A stretch of 64,000 bases of DNA, taken from positions 124,001-188,000 of the forward strand of contig WNNJ02000108.1 of NCBI GenBank assembly GCA_012934845.2. Direction: 5' to 3'. Position numbers and translations under genes: made by a program. The notes below the pieces were generated by a model. The model was not told where the DNA came from. It made no database searches and saw only the letters and a list, made by a program, of their open reading frames with translations. This stretch comes from Pomphorhynchus laevis. Lineage: Eukaryota; Acanthocephala; Palaeacanthocephala; Echinorhynchida; Pomphorhynchidae. The stretch's first letter is position 1. The number at the start of each line of letters is the position of its first letter. This document shows positions 10,838 through 21,759 of this stretch, piece by piece.

Positions 10838-11065
10838 ATGTGTAAATAGTTATTTGTTAGCAGCTTAGAATCTGAAACTTGCATGTTTATAAGAAACGAA
10901 AATATTTTCTAGGATTGCTCGAGTCCTAACATCAATCAAGCGAATCTATCAATTTCTAATCGCCCAATTCGGAATTATAAGCTCAAATTATAATTGTATG
11001 TTTATGAGAAACCAAATTTTTTGTAAATAGTTATTTGTTAGCAGCTTAGAATTTCAAACTCAATT
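10838..11065. repeat. Repeated leader motif, two copies
   Basis: A block beginning GTAAATAGTTATTTGTTAGC occurs at about 10,840 and again at about 11,024. A TGTTTATGAGAAACC-like string is also repeated (10,883 and 11,000). The copies lie in the leader of CR1 copy A and just upstream of the chimera, suggesting they derive from the 5' UTR of the family. Confidence 0.6.
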
Positions 11066-11066
11066 A

Positions 11067-11100
11067 TGCTTTTGCTTAATTATCATTAAGCAAAAGCATT
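11067..11100. repeat. Perfect 14-bp inverted repeat (hairpin)
   Basis: ATGCTTTTGCTTAA is followed by a 6-nt loop and its exact reverse complement. It lies between the CR1 leader repeats and the chimeric CR1 copy. Confidence 0.7.
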
Positions 11101-11130
11101 GAATCTTGATTATAACCAAGTAAGCTTATA

Positions 11131-11625
11131 TTGTTGGTCTCCGATTCATCAGTAGATTATGCATTTTCATCATTTTCATCGACATCGTTGACATTCGTTG
11201 TTCCAGGCTCAAAAAAGGTGGTAGAGAAACCAAGATTGTTGAAAGTTGTATTATCTTCCGCAAAACATGCAGACCTTTTGCTCAAACGTGGTTTTCGACT
11301 TAAAGATTATCAACATCGTATTCTTAAGGATCTGAGTCTCGAAGATCGTTTAAAGTTGGAAGAAGCAAAAACAGTATTACGAAACCGGCTATCTGAAGGT
11401 GAAACGAACTTATGCATACGAAATTTTCAGGTTGTCAGGTGGCACCCAGTAGTTCGTTGGAATAGTTTGCCTGAACCTATCGCTGCCATCACCAATTTCC
11501 TCGCTTTCAAAAACAGGGTTCGACGTTGGATATACGTCCAGGCTGATTTGTCACCTTTTCTAACCTACCCATTTGGTTGATCTTTTTTCTGTATTGTGTG
11601 ATCGGCTTAAAGCCTTATGGCTAAG
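11131..11625 (+). pseudogene. Internally deleted CR1: ORF1 C-terminus fused to ORF2 C-terminus
   Basis: From 11,214 the plus strand repeats the last part of CR1 ORF1 (KKVVEKPRLLKVVL to VVRWHPVVRWN). It then passes in frame, within one codon of the Trp-Asn pair, into the C-terminal tail of ORF2 (SLPEPIAAITNFLAFKNRVR). About 3 kb of the element is missing between the two. The 3' side has the family's pyrimidine run and GTGTGATC. The ORF1 part is essentially identical to copy A but in opposite orientation, so it is young. No RT remains; it could only move in trans. Confidence 0.75.
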
Positions 11626-11880
11626 TCTGAACTTGATAATAATAGTCTTTGGATCAGTGTCCAAAAGGTTGCATATCTGTGAATTAATCTGTAGCTTACC
11701 TATCATTTGAGCACAGCAGAAGCCACAGAAAAAAGTTTTTGTCGACAAGGAACTTACCATATTTTCTGTACAGGTAATCGTTGTCCAGATATCACAGTCC
11801 GGTGCATCGCAACAAACTTGTTGCGATACAAACGACGTTTCTATATCGTCTTTTAGTTGTTTGTTGGTCATGTGTACCAT
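11560..11880 (-). pseudogene. CR1 ORF1 N-terminal fragment (zinc finger)
   Basis: A 106-residue minus-strand ORF starting MVHMTNKQLK carries the CR1 ORF1 zinc finger (VCCDAPDCDIW, then FFCGFCCAQM), clearly related to but diverged from that of copy A. It breaks off after about 100 residues where it meets the 3' end of the chimera. It is the 5' stub of another CR1 subfamily. Confidence 0.7.
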
Positions 11881-12061
11881 ACGTGTAAGTAGTTACTGAT
11901 CAAGAATATCTAAACTAAGATAATTGTAAGTAGCTTTAATCAAGAATTTTTTAACCTAACTTGTGATGATCCATTTTTCATATTTTTGATATATTTTTTA
12001 TAAATTTGATATATTTATATTATTATTTATTACAAGACTTTGACACATAAATAAGTCATTT

Positions 12062-14160
12062 TGTCTGATCACAATATTAAGAAAAGAAAAAAAAGAAAGA
12101 AAAAAAAGTAGTTCAGCAATAATAAATTGTCACATATAGTTATATATTTCCTGCAAAGAATCTTCTCTTTTTATCCACATGCACAGCGCATTCTGGAAAG
12201 ATTTGTACTGTGCCATAGACACGATCGAATTCGGCAATCGGTTCCATAGGTTTACCGCTCTGTGAGATAATCGCAAGTATCTATGACATTTCCCGTGTGA
12301 TTGCACAACAACTGATAAAGAGTGTCCTCTGTGGCTCGGGCGATCATTTAGAATAACGGATTCCGATGGATAACCAGGAAAGACATGGATCATTCGCCAT
12401 AACTGTAATAAATCATTGTACACATATCTCTTGTAAACTGAAGTAATATTTAGTTGGCTTAGTCTATCACAGTAGGCGATGTTCCGAAGACCAGAACATA
12501 GCTTGGAAAATCGGCGAAGAATCTTTTCTAATTGGTTTATTTCACCACGCGTAGAAGGAAAAGTCGCCGGCGAAGCATAATCAATGATTGGTCTGATCAA
12601 CGCCTTATATAATAGTGAGAACTGAGACGGTGGAAGCGAACTAAAGGTATTTTTGATCACGTAAATAATTTTTCTCGACGTGTTGCATATATTTTCAGTA
12701 TTGAGGTCGGTTTTAAACGAATTCTGAACAATTATCCCAAGATATTTTGTATACGAATTTGTGGGAATAATCTCACCGCAAACAGAATAATCATTTGGTA
12801 AATCACTACGACCAAATCTGAGGTGGACACATTTAGTAATGTTAATCATGATTCCGGTCAGTTCGCTCCACCTATTAACCATATTTATGTCATCTTGTAA
12901 GTGTTGCATATCGGCATAGCATGTAATGACATTCCATATTTTAAGATCATCCGCGAATGCTAATTTTTTACATTTTAGAGAGCGTAGCAAACTATTCAGA
13001 AATATGACGAATAATAATGGACCCAACACCGATCCCTGAGGAACACCCATTGATAAATTTGACGGTCTAGATAGACAATTTCCAATTCGAACTCTGAAAG
13101 AACGATTAGATAGGAAAGCGTGAATCCATCGAATAATAGGAATTTCAATTCCGTAATCTGCAAGAGCCTCAATCAACATATTGTGGGGAACCCTATCAAA
13201 GGCCCGACTGAAGTCGAAATACACGACATCAACTGCATTACCCTGCGCAACTGCATCAACCCATGCTTCGCGTGCACATAAAAGATTAGACATGCAAGAA
13301 CGTCCAGGACGAAAACCATGTTGCGAATTATCTAACAAGTTCGATGATTCAAGATAGGATAGTAATCGCCGATACAATATGCGCTCTAACATCTTACATA
13401 CGACACTTGTAAGGCATATTGCTCTATAATTTTCAGGATTGTGACGATCTCCTTTTTTGTGGACTGGCACTACAGTGGCGATTTTTCAATCTAACGGTAG
13501 AATTGACTTAGCTAGTGATAGTTGAAACAAATAAGCTAACGGTGAAGCAATACATGTTGATAATATATTTAGTATCTGGGGATGTAATCCATCCGGACCA
13601 GGTGATGAATGTCGTAAAGAATTTAACTCACTGTAAACCTCCTCGGTAGCAACATCAAAATAACTTCGTGAATGGCTTAAACGAGATTGCTGGTTAATTT
13701 CTGTGTTATTAGTTACGAGTTGAAAAGTCGACGCAAACGTATCGGCTACATCTTGAGGCGATGTGATAAAGTTATCATTAATACGAAGAGACGAAATCGC
13801 AGGAGGAATTGTCCTATTTCTACGTATGTGAGCCCAAAATCGTTTTGGTGCACTATGAAAATCCGCAGCTATTCTCATTTCGTAGTTAAATTTTTTGCGT
13901 TTTTTAAGCTTTTCGAAAAAGTTACGACAATTGACGTATTCCTGTCGATAAGTATTGTCCTTGCAGCTTAATTTAAACAGTCGGTTTCTTCGTCTTTGTT
14001 CTGATTTAAGTTCTCTATTAAACCACGGAGGATTCACTTTTTTATTTTTATGCACGATCTTGGTAGGAACGTATTTTTCTATTATTTCACACATTGCTGA
14101 ACGGAAAACCTTCCAACAATCTTCAACATCGTCGCTAGCGCCTACAAAGTTCATAGTCGA
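12062..14160 (-). mobile_element. CR1-like LINE (copy B), 5' truncated
   Basis: Minus-strand CR1 with a 3' UTR of pyrimidine run plus TGTGATCAG at 12,062-12,100. The coding region ends abruptly near 14,160, so the APE domain and ORF1 are missing. Sequence downstream of it (11,951-12,000, CATATTTTTGATATATTTTT) recurs at about 33,460-33,490. Confidence 0.8.
12130..14154 (-). pseudogene. CR1 copy B reverse transcriptase with a single in-frame TGA
   Basis: One continuous frame runs from about 14,154 to 12,130. Only one stop interrupts it, a TGA at about 13,485 in ILPLD-stop-KIATVVPVHKKG. The position normally holds Trp in related LINEs (DWK.A.VVP), so TGG to TGA is likely. The upstream 222 residues are the linker and start of the RT (FWAHIRRNR, SSPGPDGLHP). 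The downstream 446 carry YRAICLTSVVCK, QHGFRPGRSC, YFDFSRAFDRVPH, GVPQGSVLGPLLF, catalytic FADDLKIW, and the tail WNRLPNSIV. Otherwise well preserved, so the loss is recent. Confidence 0.85.
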
Positions 14161-14189
14161 TGCTGCTTGAAGAATTTTACACTGATCCG

Positions 14190-14224
14190 CACGATACCAA
14201 CATATATAATATGTTGGTATCGTG
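14190..14224. repeat. Perfect 16-bp inverted repeat at the broken end of CR1 copy B
   Basis: CACGATACCAACATAT, a 3-nt ATA loop, then the exact reverse complement. It sits about 30 bp outside the point where CR1 copy B loses homology. It could be a snap-back made at the truncated 5' end or an unrelated small palindrome. Confidence 0.75.
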
Positions 14225-14580
14225 TTGCCGACATAATATTAAATCTTAAAAGCCAGTTGTCGTTTAAAGTTGTCCGTGATTCATCCGCGTGCCTCCGAGC
14301 TTCGAAAATTTCGAGAGGGAATTCACAGTCTAACACTCAGTAAATCTTTATTTTTTACATTCAAAGTATGCCGAAATTGATTGTTTAGCGCCACCATTAT
14401 TTTAGTTTTATACATGTTATTTCTTTAAAAAAGTATTATTATTAATAATAATGACATGCACAGTTTCTGTCGAACATACTTTACGTCCGTTGCATGATCA
14501 TGTAGGTATTTATACAAACATCGACAGCATGCGACATGAGTGTCATACTTTATGTTGAGTGTCACGGTCTGTTTGGGAAT
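14225..14580. other. No gene seen
   Basis: Only short ORFs with no recognisable motifs. An alternating ATTATT/AATAAT patch lies near 14,440. Confidence 0.5.
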
Positions 14581-14975
14581 CGGTTGGATCTGTCTTTATA
14601 GGACATTTCAGTATTTAATAATATTGCTACTTCCTATCGCTCAAACTGTCCAAGCAACCATCTCAGCTACCATGAGCGCTGAAAATTCGCGAAGTATGGT
14701 AAGCGCGTAGTAATATTTGAGGATGTCAAATTTAATCCATTTGTGTTGGCAACTAATGGTGCGCTCGGGAATGACGCACAATTAGTGCTGAAAAGGTTGG
14801 CTCTGTATTAAGCGTCGAAAACGCGAGTCCCTTACACCTCAATCACTAAAGGTTTGAGGATAGAAATTGGATTGATACTGACGAAAACTTTATCGATGTG
14901 TTTGCCCTCAGGTAGATCGAAAACGGGCAGACCGGCAGTGGATCTTTGAATACCTCCACAACAGCATCGGATTTA
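14580..14975 (+). pseudogene. RLE-type LINE remnant, C-terminal endonuclease only
   Basis: The plus strand encodes DISVFNNIATSYRSN, LSYHER, YGKRVVIFEDVKFNPFV, then NGALGNDAQLVLKRLA. These line up in order with the C-terminus of the intact RLE element (FDTCVFNAF, FEFHEKRK, YQERVILIERANFAPLVFS, FGGESKSSV). At least one stop (TAA after LALY) and small frame changes interrupt it. Older than the copy at 3,451. Confidence 0.65.
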
Positions 14976-15400
14976 AATAAAACATATTCGTTATTACTTT
15001 CTTCTAAATGAAATATCAAAAAATTATTATTAATAATATTTTCTTGTTTCTTGAAATGTATTCAAAATTGTTTCTTATAATAATTTGCGCTCAGGCCGTT
15101 AGCTTGACTGAGGTTGAAAAAGCACAGCATACACATTACTGTTGTCTTGACGTTCACGGGTCGAACAATGTCCCTGAATGCACATTAACGCTGCTTGACA
15201 CAAGGCAAAACCGATAAATAATAACTTAAATAATTAAAAAATAAATTAAATAATAATTTATTTAACGTGGCAAATGTGTGCCAACTGCACGCTTACAATT
15301 CCACTAACTAACATAAAACAGCAAAAGTCAAGCAGATAAATTTGTTAAATTGTTTAAATGTGATCGGATTTGGCGTTTAAAGCACGGCATTGAGGTTGAT
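14976..15400 (+). other. Unassigned; one small secreted-type ORF
   Basis: A short ORF at 15,054-15,217 begins MYSKLFLIIICAQAVS, which resembles a signal peptide, followed by about 38 residues with three cysteines. It matches no family I recognise and could be chance. The rest is AT-rich with no gene. Confidence 0.2.
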
Positions 15401-15403
15401 TGG

Positions 15404-18400
15404 CTATATGAATGGGAAGATGATTCTACGAGAGAGGAGCAGCCGCAAGGAAAGAGCGGAATCCAAAAGAGGTTGATTAGTTTGGGACATTAAAAGTAGG
15501 GAATTACGGGAACGCAAAGAACAGTAAACTGGACGAGAATTGTCGAGAAAGCGACGGGTGAGAAATGAAGGAGTATGAAAAGTTACAAGGCGAAAATCAA
15601 TGAGAAGAAGACGAATTTGAACACGAGAATAAATGGTAGGCAAATTGAGAGAAGCAAGATGGTGGTATGTATGATCAAAACGACGAAGACGAAGGAAAAT
15701 TCGGACGGTTATGTTGACGATGCGTTATAGGGGAAGAAGAGTGGATTTATGTGAGTGGAAAATAGACTAAGACAATAATCAAGTCCTGAGAAAAGGAGAG
15801 AAGATATAAGAGTCGTACAAGAAGGGAAATCGATCAATCTACGAATTTGACAGAGGTTGCGTAGAATCAAGGTAGATGAGCGTACTTTATCTCCAACGAA
15901 AGGTTTAAGTGAAAATAAGTTGTCGAAATAGAAGCCTAAGAAAACGAGATTGCCAACAATAGGAAGAATTGTAGAATTGAATGATACTGAAGGAGGTTCT
16001 AAGCCTGGGTGTCGAGGAAGGATCCACATTATTTCGATTTATTAGGATTTAGAGTAAGACGAAGAGAAGAAAGATGATTGAAAATTGAGGCAAAACATTT
16101 GGAAGCATAAACACTAAGATCATGAATACGATAAGCAGGTACATGAGCATAGATAATAATGTCGTCAGCATATTGCATAACATGGAAGTTAAACGTAAGT
16201 GAAATAGAAGACAAATCACCGATAAGAAGAGAGCAAAGCAAAGGGCCTAATACGGAGCCTTGTGGAACACCGGACCGAATGGAAGGATGGAAAAAAGAAG
16301 AGTTAGAACAGACGCAAAAGTACGGTTTGATAAATATAAAGAAATCCAAGCTACAGTGGGTAAAGAGAAGCCATGACCATAACGAAGGCGATCTAGAAGA
16401 ATCGAGTGATCGACGATGTCAAAAGCAGATGAGAGATCAAGAGAAACTATGACACTACATGATTTTTGATCGTGCGAGATGAGTAAGTCGTTATAAACTT
16501 TAAGACATGCAATTTCAGTAGAGTGATTAAAGCGAATAGCAGCTTTGAAGAGGAAACAAGTTGGGGGAAAATATATATACATTAACTTGCTTGAGAACAA
16601 GACGCTTAAGGAGTTTGGAGAGGGTCGGGAGAAGTAAGATAGGACGGTACGAATATGGAAGTGAGGGGTCGAAATATTGCTTTTTGAGGAGAGGACAAAC
16701 AGTGGTGTATTTTCAGTAGGAAGTAAATATGCGGCTACGGATAGAAAAGTTGAACAATGTGGTTAGGATGGGTTAGATAGATGAGCAGATATTCTTAATC
16801 AAATAATTATGAATTGGGTCAGAAGGAGATGTTTTATTAGTTAATGACAGAAGAACCGAAGAAACTTAATCAGACGAAACTGGAAGAAGGTGGGATAGCT
16901 CTGGTAGGGAAGTATTTAAAGAGAAGAGAGGATACACGGGCATGTGAGCAGAAGAGAAAGTAAATTCGATAGTTTAGATTGTAGATAAGAAGAAAATTCA
17001 TTAGGATTTATGTTACAGGGTGTAGATGATCATGAAAGAATTGCGTTTAAGATTTTCCAATCAGATTTAAAGTTTGAGTAGGACTCGATTTGATTTCGCT
17101 AAAAGAAAGTACGTTTAGTACGCAGAAGAATATATGGGAACGGCGGAGACAAAGATAAGAGGCACGGACATTTGGAGTGAGTGAGTTTGGTGGAAATTAA
17201 AGAAGAAAATTCATCAAGATTTATGCTACAGGGTGTAGATGATCATGAAAGAATTGTGTTTAAGATTTTCCAATCAGATTTAGATTTTGAGTAGGACTCG
17301 ATTTGATTTCGCTAAAAGAAAGTACGTTTAGTACGCAGAAGAATATATGGGAACGGCGGAGACAAAGATAAGAGGCACGGACATTTGGAGTGAGTGAGTT
17401 TGGTGGAAATTAAGGGAAACTATAAAGCACACTAAAAGAGTGACGGAGTCGACGCTTAGAAAGACAACATTCGGAATCGAACCATAGAGCATGGCTCAAG
17501 CGCTGAAAACTTTGGGGTCGAATATACAGAAGGTAACTGAGAATAGTCATCAGTTCTGAATCAAACAGAATGCAGAGATCATCGGGAGAAAGATAGTTAA
17601 GTGAACTAAAGAGAGTGAAGAATTGAGTAAGGTTGAACAGAGAATAGGGATATCTAGAAGTTATAAAGGTCGACTTGGAGTAGCTAATGTTCGAGGCCGA
17701 TAAGGAAGATGGGGATTGGTTCGAGTAAGTGTAAGAGTGACAAGAAAATGATCGGACAAACCAGGATCAGTAGTTGACAAGGAGGTATAGTCATTGAAAT
17801 AGTTGGGACAGCAATGATGTCCGCCGATAATATGAGCGGGCCTTTTTCAAAGTAATTTATAGTTAAAATAAGGAAAAAGGTTTGTTTGAGTGATAGAGTC
17901 AGAGTCAGCCGGGCGATCAAGACGAATGTTAAAGTCACTGATAACAAAAGGAGTATAAGACAATGAACAGTGAGAAAGAAGATCTGCATGGTCTTAAAGA
18001 ACATACGTGAGTGGGAGTTGAGTCTGAACGATGTACAATCACAAGTTTCGTTAGGAAAAGAGTTGATAATCTGCATATGAGCAATTCGAACAAAGTGTAA
18101 TGGATGTTAGCGTTAATTTTACGTAGAGACGTTGTGTGACGAGCAAGTCAACACTACCGCTATGGTTAGAAGCAGTATATGTGGAAAATACCATTTGACA
18201 AGCTGATTCAACTAGAGAACAACCAGAGCGACATATACGACGAATAGCAAGATCGTCAGAGTCAGAAGGCCAGAATTCGGTAATGCATAGAATATCGATA
18301 GATAATTGTTCGAAGATATCAAGTAGCAGATCAACTTTATGAAGAATGGAGCGAGTGTTGACAAGACTAAGACGAAAAGTATGCTCATGAGCGAGATCGA

Positions 18401-18435
18401 CTTACAAAGAAGACAGGGGAGAGACGGACGCCATC
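15404..18435 (-). mobile_element. LINE-K, decayed APE-RT LINE (CR1/L2/Jockey side)
   Basis: Minus-strand fragments appear in the right order. Near 18,290 is LCITEFWPSDSDD (APE start); near 17,930 SDFNIRLDRP; near 17,760 GLSDHFLV. At 16,600-16,247 are the RT blocks SLDLSSAFDIVDHSILLDRL; at 16,290-16,150 GVPQGSVLGPLLCSLL and catalytic YADDIIIY. At 15,643-15,404 is the C-terminal tail. Many frame changes and stops make it a pseudogene. A 213-bp tandem duplication lies inside it. The string CATCGGATTTAAAT occurs at both flanks (14,965 and 18,433). Confidence 0.75.
16992..17416. repeat. 213-bp tandem duplication within LINE-K
   Basis: Two head-to-tail copies (from about 16,993 and 17,206) are nearly identical over about 210 bp, with a few substitutions. 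Both match the linker region between APE and RT. The duplication happened after insertion or in the source copy. Confidence 0.8.
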
Positions 18436-19255
18436 GGATTTAAATATAATAATATAATAATCTTGATCTTTATTATCTCGGAACTTTCTGATGCGAATAT
18501 GTAAATATTAAAATGAATAAAAGAAACAAATCAGGCTTCAAAACAAGAAACAAATAAACAATACATAATATTGATAAAACTCCCATCTCAAAGTCGAATC
18601 AAAATCTGACAAATTGTAACGTCACATGGTGAGCGTCTATCAAAAAACCTTATTGACATACGAAAAGTCTTTATTTTTAAAATCCCCCAGTAAGACTTCG
18701 TCTAAGTTGTACCGATTGTGATAAGCTATATAATTAAGTAAATACCCTTTCACTTGCATCCGTGCACCGTATGTAATTTCTTTGGCACAATTTTATCCTA
18801 GTCGATGATCGCGAATTGGATGCCTTTGTGATCAAACAGTGCTTTTGAAAGATTGTTAAAATACTCAAAGCTGTTTACGATGTGCATGTCTTCGACATCA
18901 GATATTTTAATGCATATTTTCAACGAGTATCGGAAGAATCTTGATCTTTATGACATCTCAAAACTTTCTGATGTGATTATTTAATGATTTACCATCTTCA
19001 AGATGATAATAAAGCGTACGATTTCTAATCTTTTTTTGATTTTTAGATTTTACTTACGATATTTTGGATTCTTTGTCAGCCGTGCAATCAAGCAGCAGCG
19101 TCAATTAGATATTTCAAATGCTTACATTTTAATTTTTAGAGGCTATCATATCTAATTTTTCATTATAAAATCACAAATTATTGTGCCAAGCAGATCTTGC
19201 TGAAGAAAAGCTGTTTCCTTTAAATCAAAAAACCTAATTAATTAAAAACATATTA
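18436..19255. other. No gene seen
   Basis: AT-rich. A TCTTGATCTTTAT...AAACTTTCTGATG string occurs twice (about 18,461 and 18,940). A short minus-strand stretch at about 18,800-18,900 reads like protein (EYFNNLSKALFDHKGIQFAI) but I cannot assign it. Confidence 0.4.
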
Positions 19256-19261
19256 GTCAAA

Positions 19262-20580
19262 AACATATCATCTGATTCGGAAAGCAACGCTAAACTCACT
19301 GACTCACAACACGGTTTCAGACCAAATAGATCAACAATAAGTAATCTTTTGATTTCTTCCAACGCATGGCAGTCTTCATTAGATGAACGAGTTCAATCTG
19401 ATGTACTTTTTGTAGATTTCTATCGTGCTTTTGATTCAGTCCCGCATGATCGACTCATTCACAAATTGAGGTCACTTAGTGTTTGTCCTATGTATGTCGC
19501 CTGGATTGCAAATTACTTGAGTTCACGCTCTTTCAAAGTACGCAGATACGTCCACCTCATTCGTTATTCATTCTAGCGTTCAACAGGGTGCTGTTATCTC
19601 CTCACTTCTTTTTATTGTCTATATCAATGATCTCCCAACTGTCATTCGTTCTGATGTCGTAATGTATGCTGACGATGTTAACATATGGCGGCCTATTAGA
19701 GACGGAAGGGACATTAAGATCCTTCAAGATGATCTGACATGTCTAGAAAAATGGTCAGCGGAAAATGGTTTGAGATGTTAACCCCTCTAAATGTGCGCAT
19801 ATGTCCATTGGTTCTTCACTAAACTCATCGTATCAGATAGGTTCGATTCAGATAGGCCGAGTGGGTGAATTTAAAGATCTTGGTGTGATGATGACTAGTA
19901 TCTTAAAAACTAATGTCCACACTAGATATATTTGTAATCGAGGCTATCGTATTTTATGGATGTTTTTCAAGTCTTTTGATCGGATAAGTTCATCAATGTT
20001 CAAGCGACTATTTTGCTCTTATATTATTCCCATCCTTGAATACGGTTTACCTGTAACTTATCCACATACTTTAAGGGAATCCCGTGACATTGAGAACTTG
20101 TTACATAAAGGGTCACGAATGATTCCGAATTTCTCCAATTTGAGATATGCTGAACGTTTGACATCTCTACGTGTCAACACATTGAAATATCGCAGATCGG
20201 CCTTTGATTTATCAACTGCAGTCAAAATTGTTTTCGATGGCTTTGGTGGTCTCTCTAGCTTATTATCCGTGAATGATAGACGAGAAACTCGTGGGCATGT
20301 GTGGAAACTAATAAAGCCAACTACAAGAATTCCTGTTCACCATCGATTTGCAACCAGGGTAATTAACGGATGGAATGCACTAAAGTGCCTTGATATCTCT
20401 AGTAGTATATCTAGTGATGCTATCCAGAAAGCCATCGAAGCCGAAAGAAGGAATTTGCAACTACCATTTGATTGAATTTTTTTGTTGATGTTTTTTATTT
20501 TTATTTTATCATGTTTTGTAAGCGACACGAGCTTGTAGTTCATTTGCCTCTGTTTGTTATAATAATAAAATATTCGCAGA
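19262..20580 (+). pseudogene. CR1-like RT remnant (copy C)
   Basis: The plus strand reads SQHGFRPNRST, FVDFYRAFDSVPHDRLI, then in a shifted frame SSVQQGAVISSLLFIVYINDL and MYADDVNIW, then again in frame EFKDLGVMM, CSYIIPILEYGLPVTYP and NGWNALKCLD to a stop at about 20,475. These are RT fingers, palm and tail of a CR1/L2-like LINE. It is truncated at its 5' end and carries at least two frame changes. Confidence 0.8.
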
Positions 20581-20734
20581 AACTGTAAATATACAAAAAC
20601 AAACAAAAAGTCAAAGTAATGAAAGCTGGTTCGTATGGATAGCTAGTTGAAGATACTTGCCATTGCTTAAGGAATATTCTCTGTACGCATGCAGTCTTTT
20701 TCCTCACCAAGAAAGTAGTTTCTTTGCATGGATA

Positions 20735-20800
20735 CCATCTTCAATAAGATTCTTTCAACGTTTAGCAGTATTCTTTCAGCGTTCACTAGTATATATTAGT
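20735..20800. repeat. Minisatellite, left part
   Basis: Copies of an about 20-bp unit with the core TTTCAGCGTTCA and CAGTAT. The same unit continues at 21,228-21,445 on the other side of a LINE-J fragment. Confidence 0.6.
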
Positions 20801-21228
20801 AAATAAATAAATGATTTTCTTATGTACACGAAACACAAAACAGATAAATATATAAAGAAAAAGTAAAAAACGTTGACGACTAGTAACAATAGAAATCGAC
20901 CGAAATCAACTGGCATTCCAGCTCTTCTTCCCAATTCAATGCCTCAAATCCATGGAGATCTGAGCCTCCCAATCGATCCAACACGCCGCTTTCCGACTGA
21001 ACCACCCGGGGTCTTTCACCCCCACCCCTAAGAATCAAATCGGCGCGGACAATGCTGGGTAAACGAGAGACGAGAAGCTTTAGAAACCTTAGCCTTTGCT
21101 CTGGAGGACGTCCTCTAGAGAAGAAGACTAATCCCGAGATAGTCCAGGTGTCCCAGAGGGCACCTGGGTTTTCTTTATCAACGACAGATGTTGTGCCCGT
21201 TTCAGAGCCCACCTAGCTTTCTTCAGGA
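20800..21228 (-). mobile_element. LINE-J fragment 1 (3' end), inserted in a minisatellite
   Basis: Minus-strand ORF at 21,212-20,880 (TISGLVFFSRGRPPEQRLRF) matches the post-RT tail of LINE-J copies at 57,256-57,026, about 37,850-37,600 and 40,020-39,840. It is 5'-truncated at about 21,228 and has an AT-rich (AAATAAAT) 3' end near 20,800. Confidence 0.75.
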
Positions 21229-21445
21229 TATCTATTAGTATATTTCGGCGCTTATCAGTATCTTTCATCACTTATCAGTGCCTTTTAGCGTTCATCAGTA
21301 TCTTTCAGCGTAGATTAGTATCTTTCTGCGTTCAGTGGTATCTTTCAGCGTTCATCAGTATCTTTCAGCGTTCATCAGTATCCTTCAGCGTTCATCAGTA
21401 AAGCGTTCATCAGTATCTGTCAGCGTTCATCAGTGCATCATTTAT
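21228..21445. repeat. Minisatellite of about 20-bp units, right part
   Basis: About ten imperfect copies of CAGTATCTTTCAGCGTTCAT, with some units shortened. Not CRISPR-like, as there are no unique spacers. Confidence 0.8.
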
Positions 21446-21759
21446 TCAACTTATGAGACATGATTATGTTCAGAAATTTGCGTTCAAAAAATTTTCTATA
21501 CTTTTACAGATTTTGAAATCTTTTAACTTATTAGGTTTAATATGTTGTGTATGACACACGTCTAAGCAAAAATTGTAATTTTTAATGTCTTCATAACGTT
21601 CTGGTGCATCATCAGCTATGCAACATAATTAGTCATTAGCAGAATTAGATATTTCGCTAATAAATTGGTTTGAAAATAATTACATTTAAAATATGTTATA
21701 GTTAGCAAACACGAATATGTATTTCTTCATAACGTTGTTTCAATATCATCCCGTGCAAT

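Larger units (their letters stand above)
6580..10960 (-). mobile_element. CR1-like LINE (copy A), looks whole
   Basis: A two-ORF element on the minus strand with overlapping ORFs. Its 3' UTR, read on the minus strand, has a polypyrimidine run (6,625-6,660) followed by TGTGATCAG. The same pyrimidine-plus-TGTGATC signature lies 3' of the chimera at about 11,600 and of CR1 copy B at 12,060-12,100, so it marks the family's 3' end. A 5' leader extends beyond 10,825 and includes a repeat shared with 11,020-11,060. Confidence 0.85.

Noticed and set aside
18800-18900. Minus-strand protein-like fragment EYFNNLSKALFDHKG
   Set aside because: Too short and interrupted; no family recognised.
21228-21445. 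Possible CRISPR-like array
   Set aside because: Units are head-to-tail with no unique spacers, and the context is an animal genome. Minisatellite.
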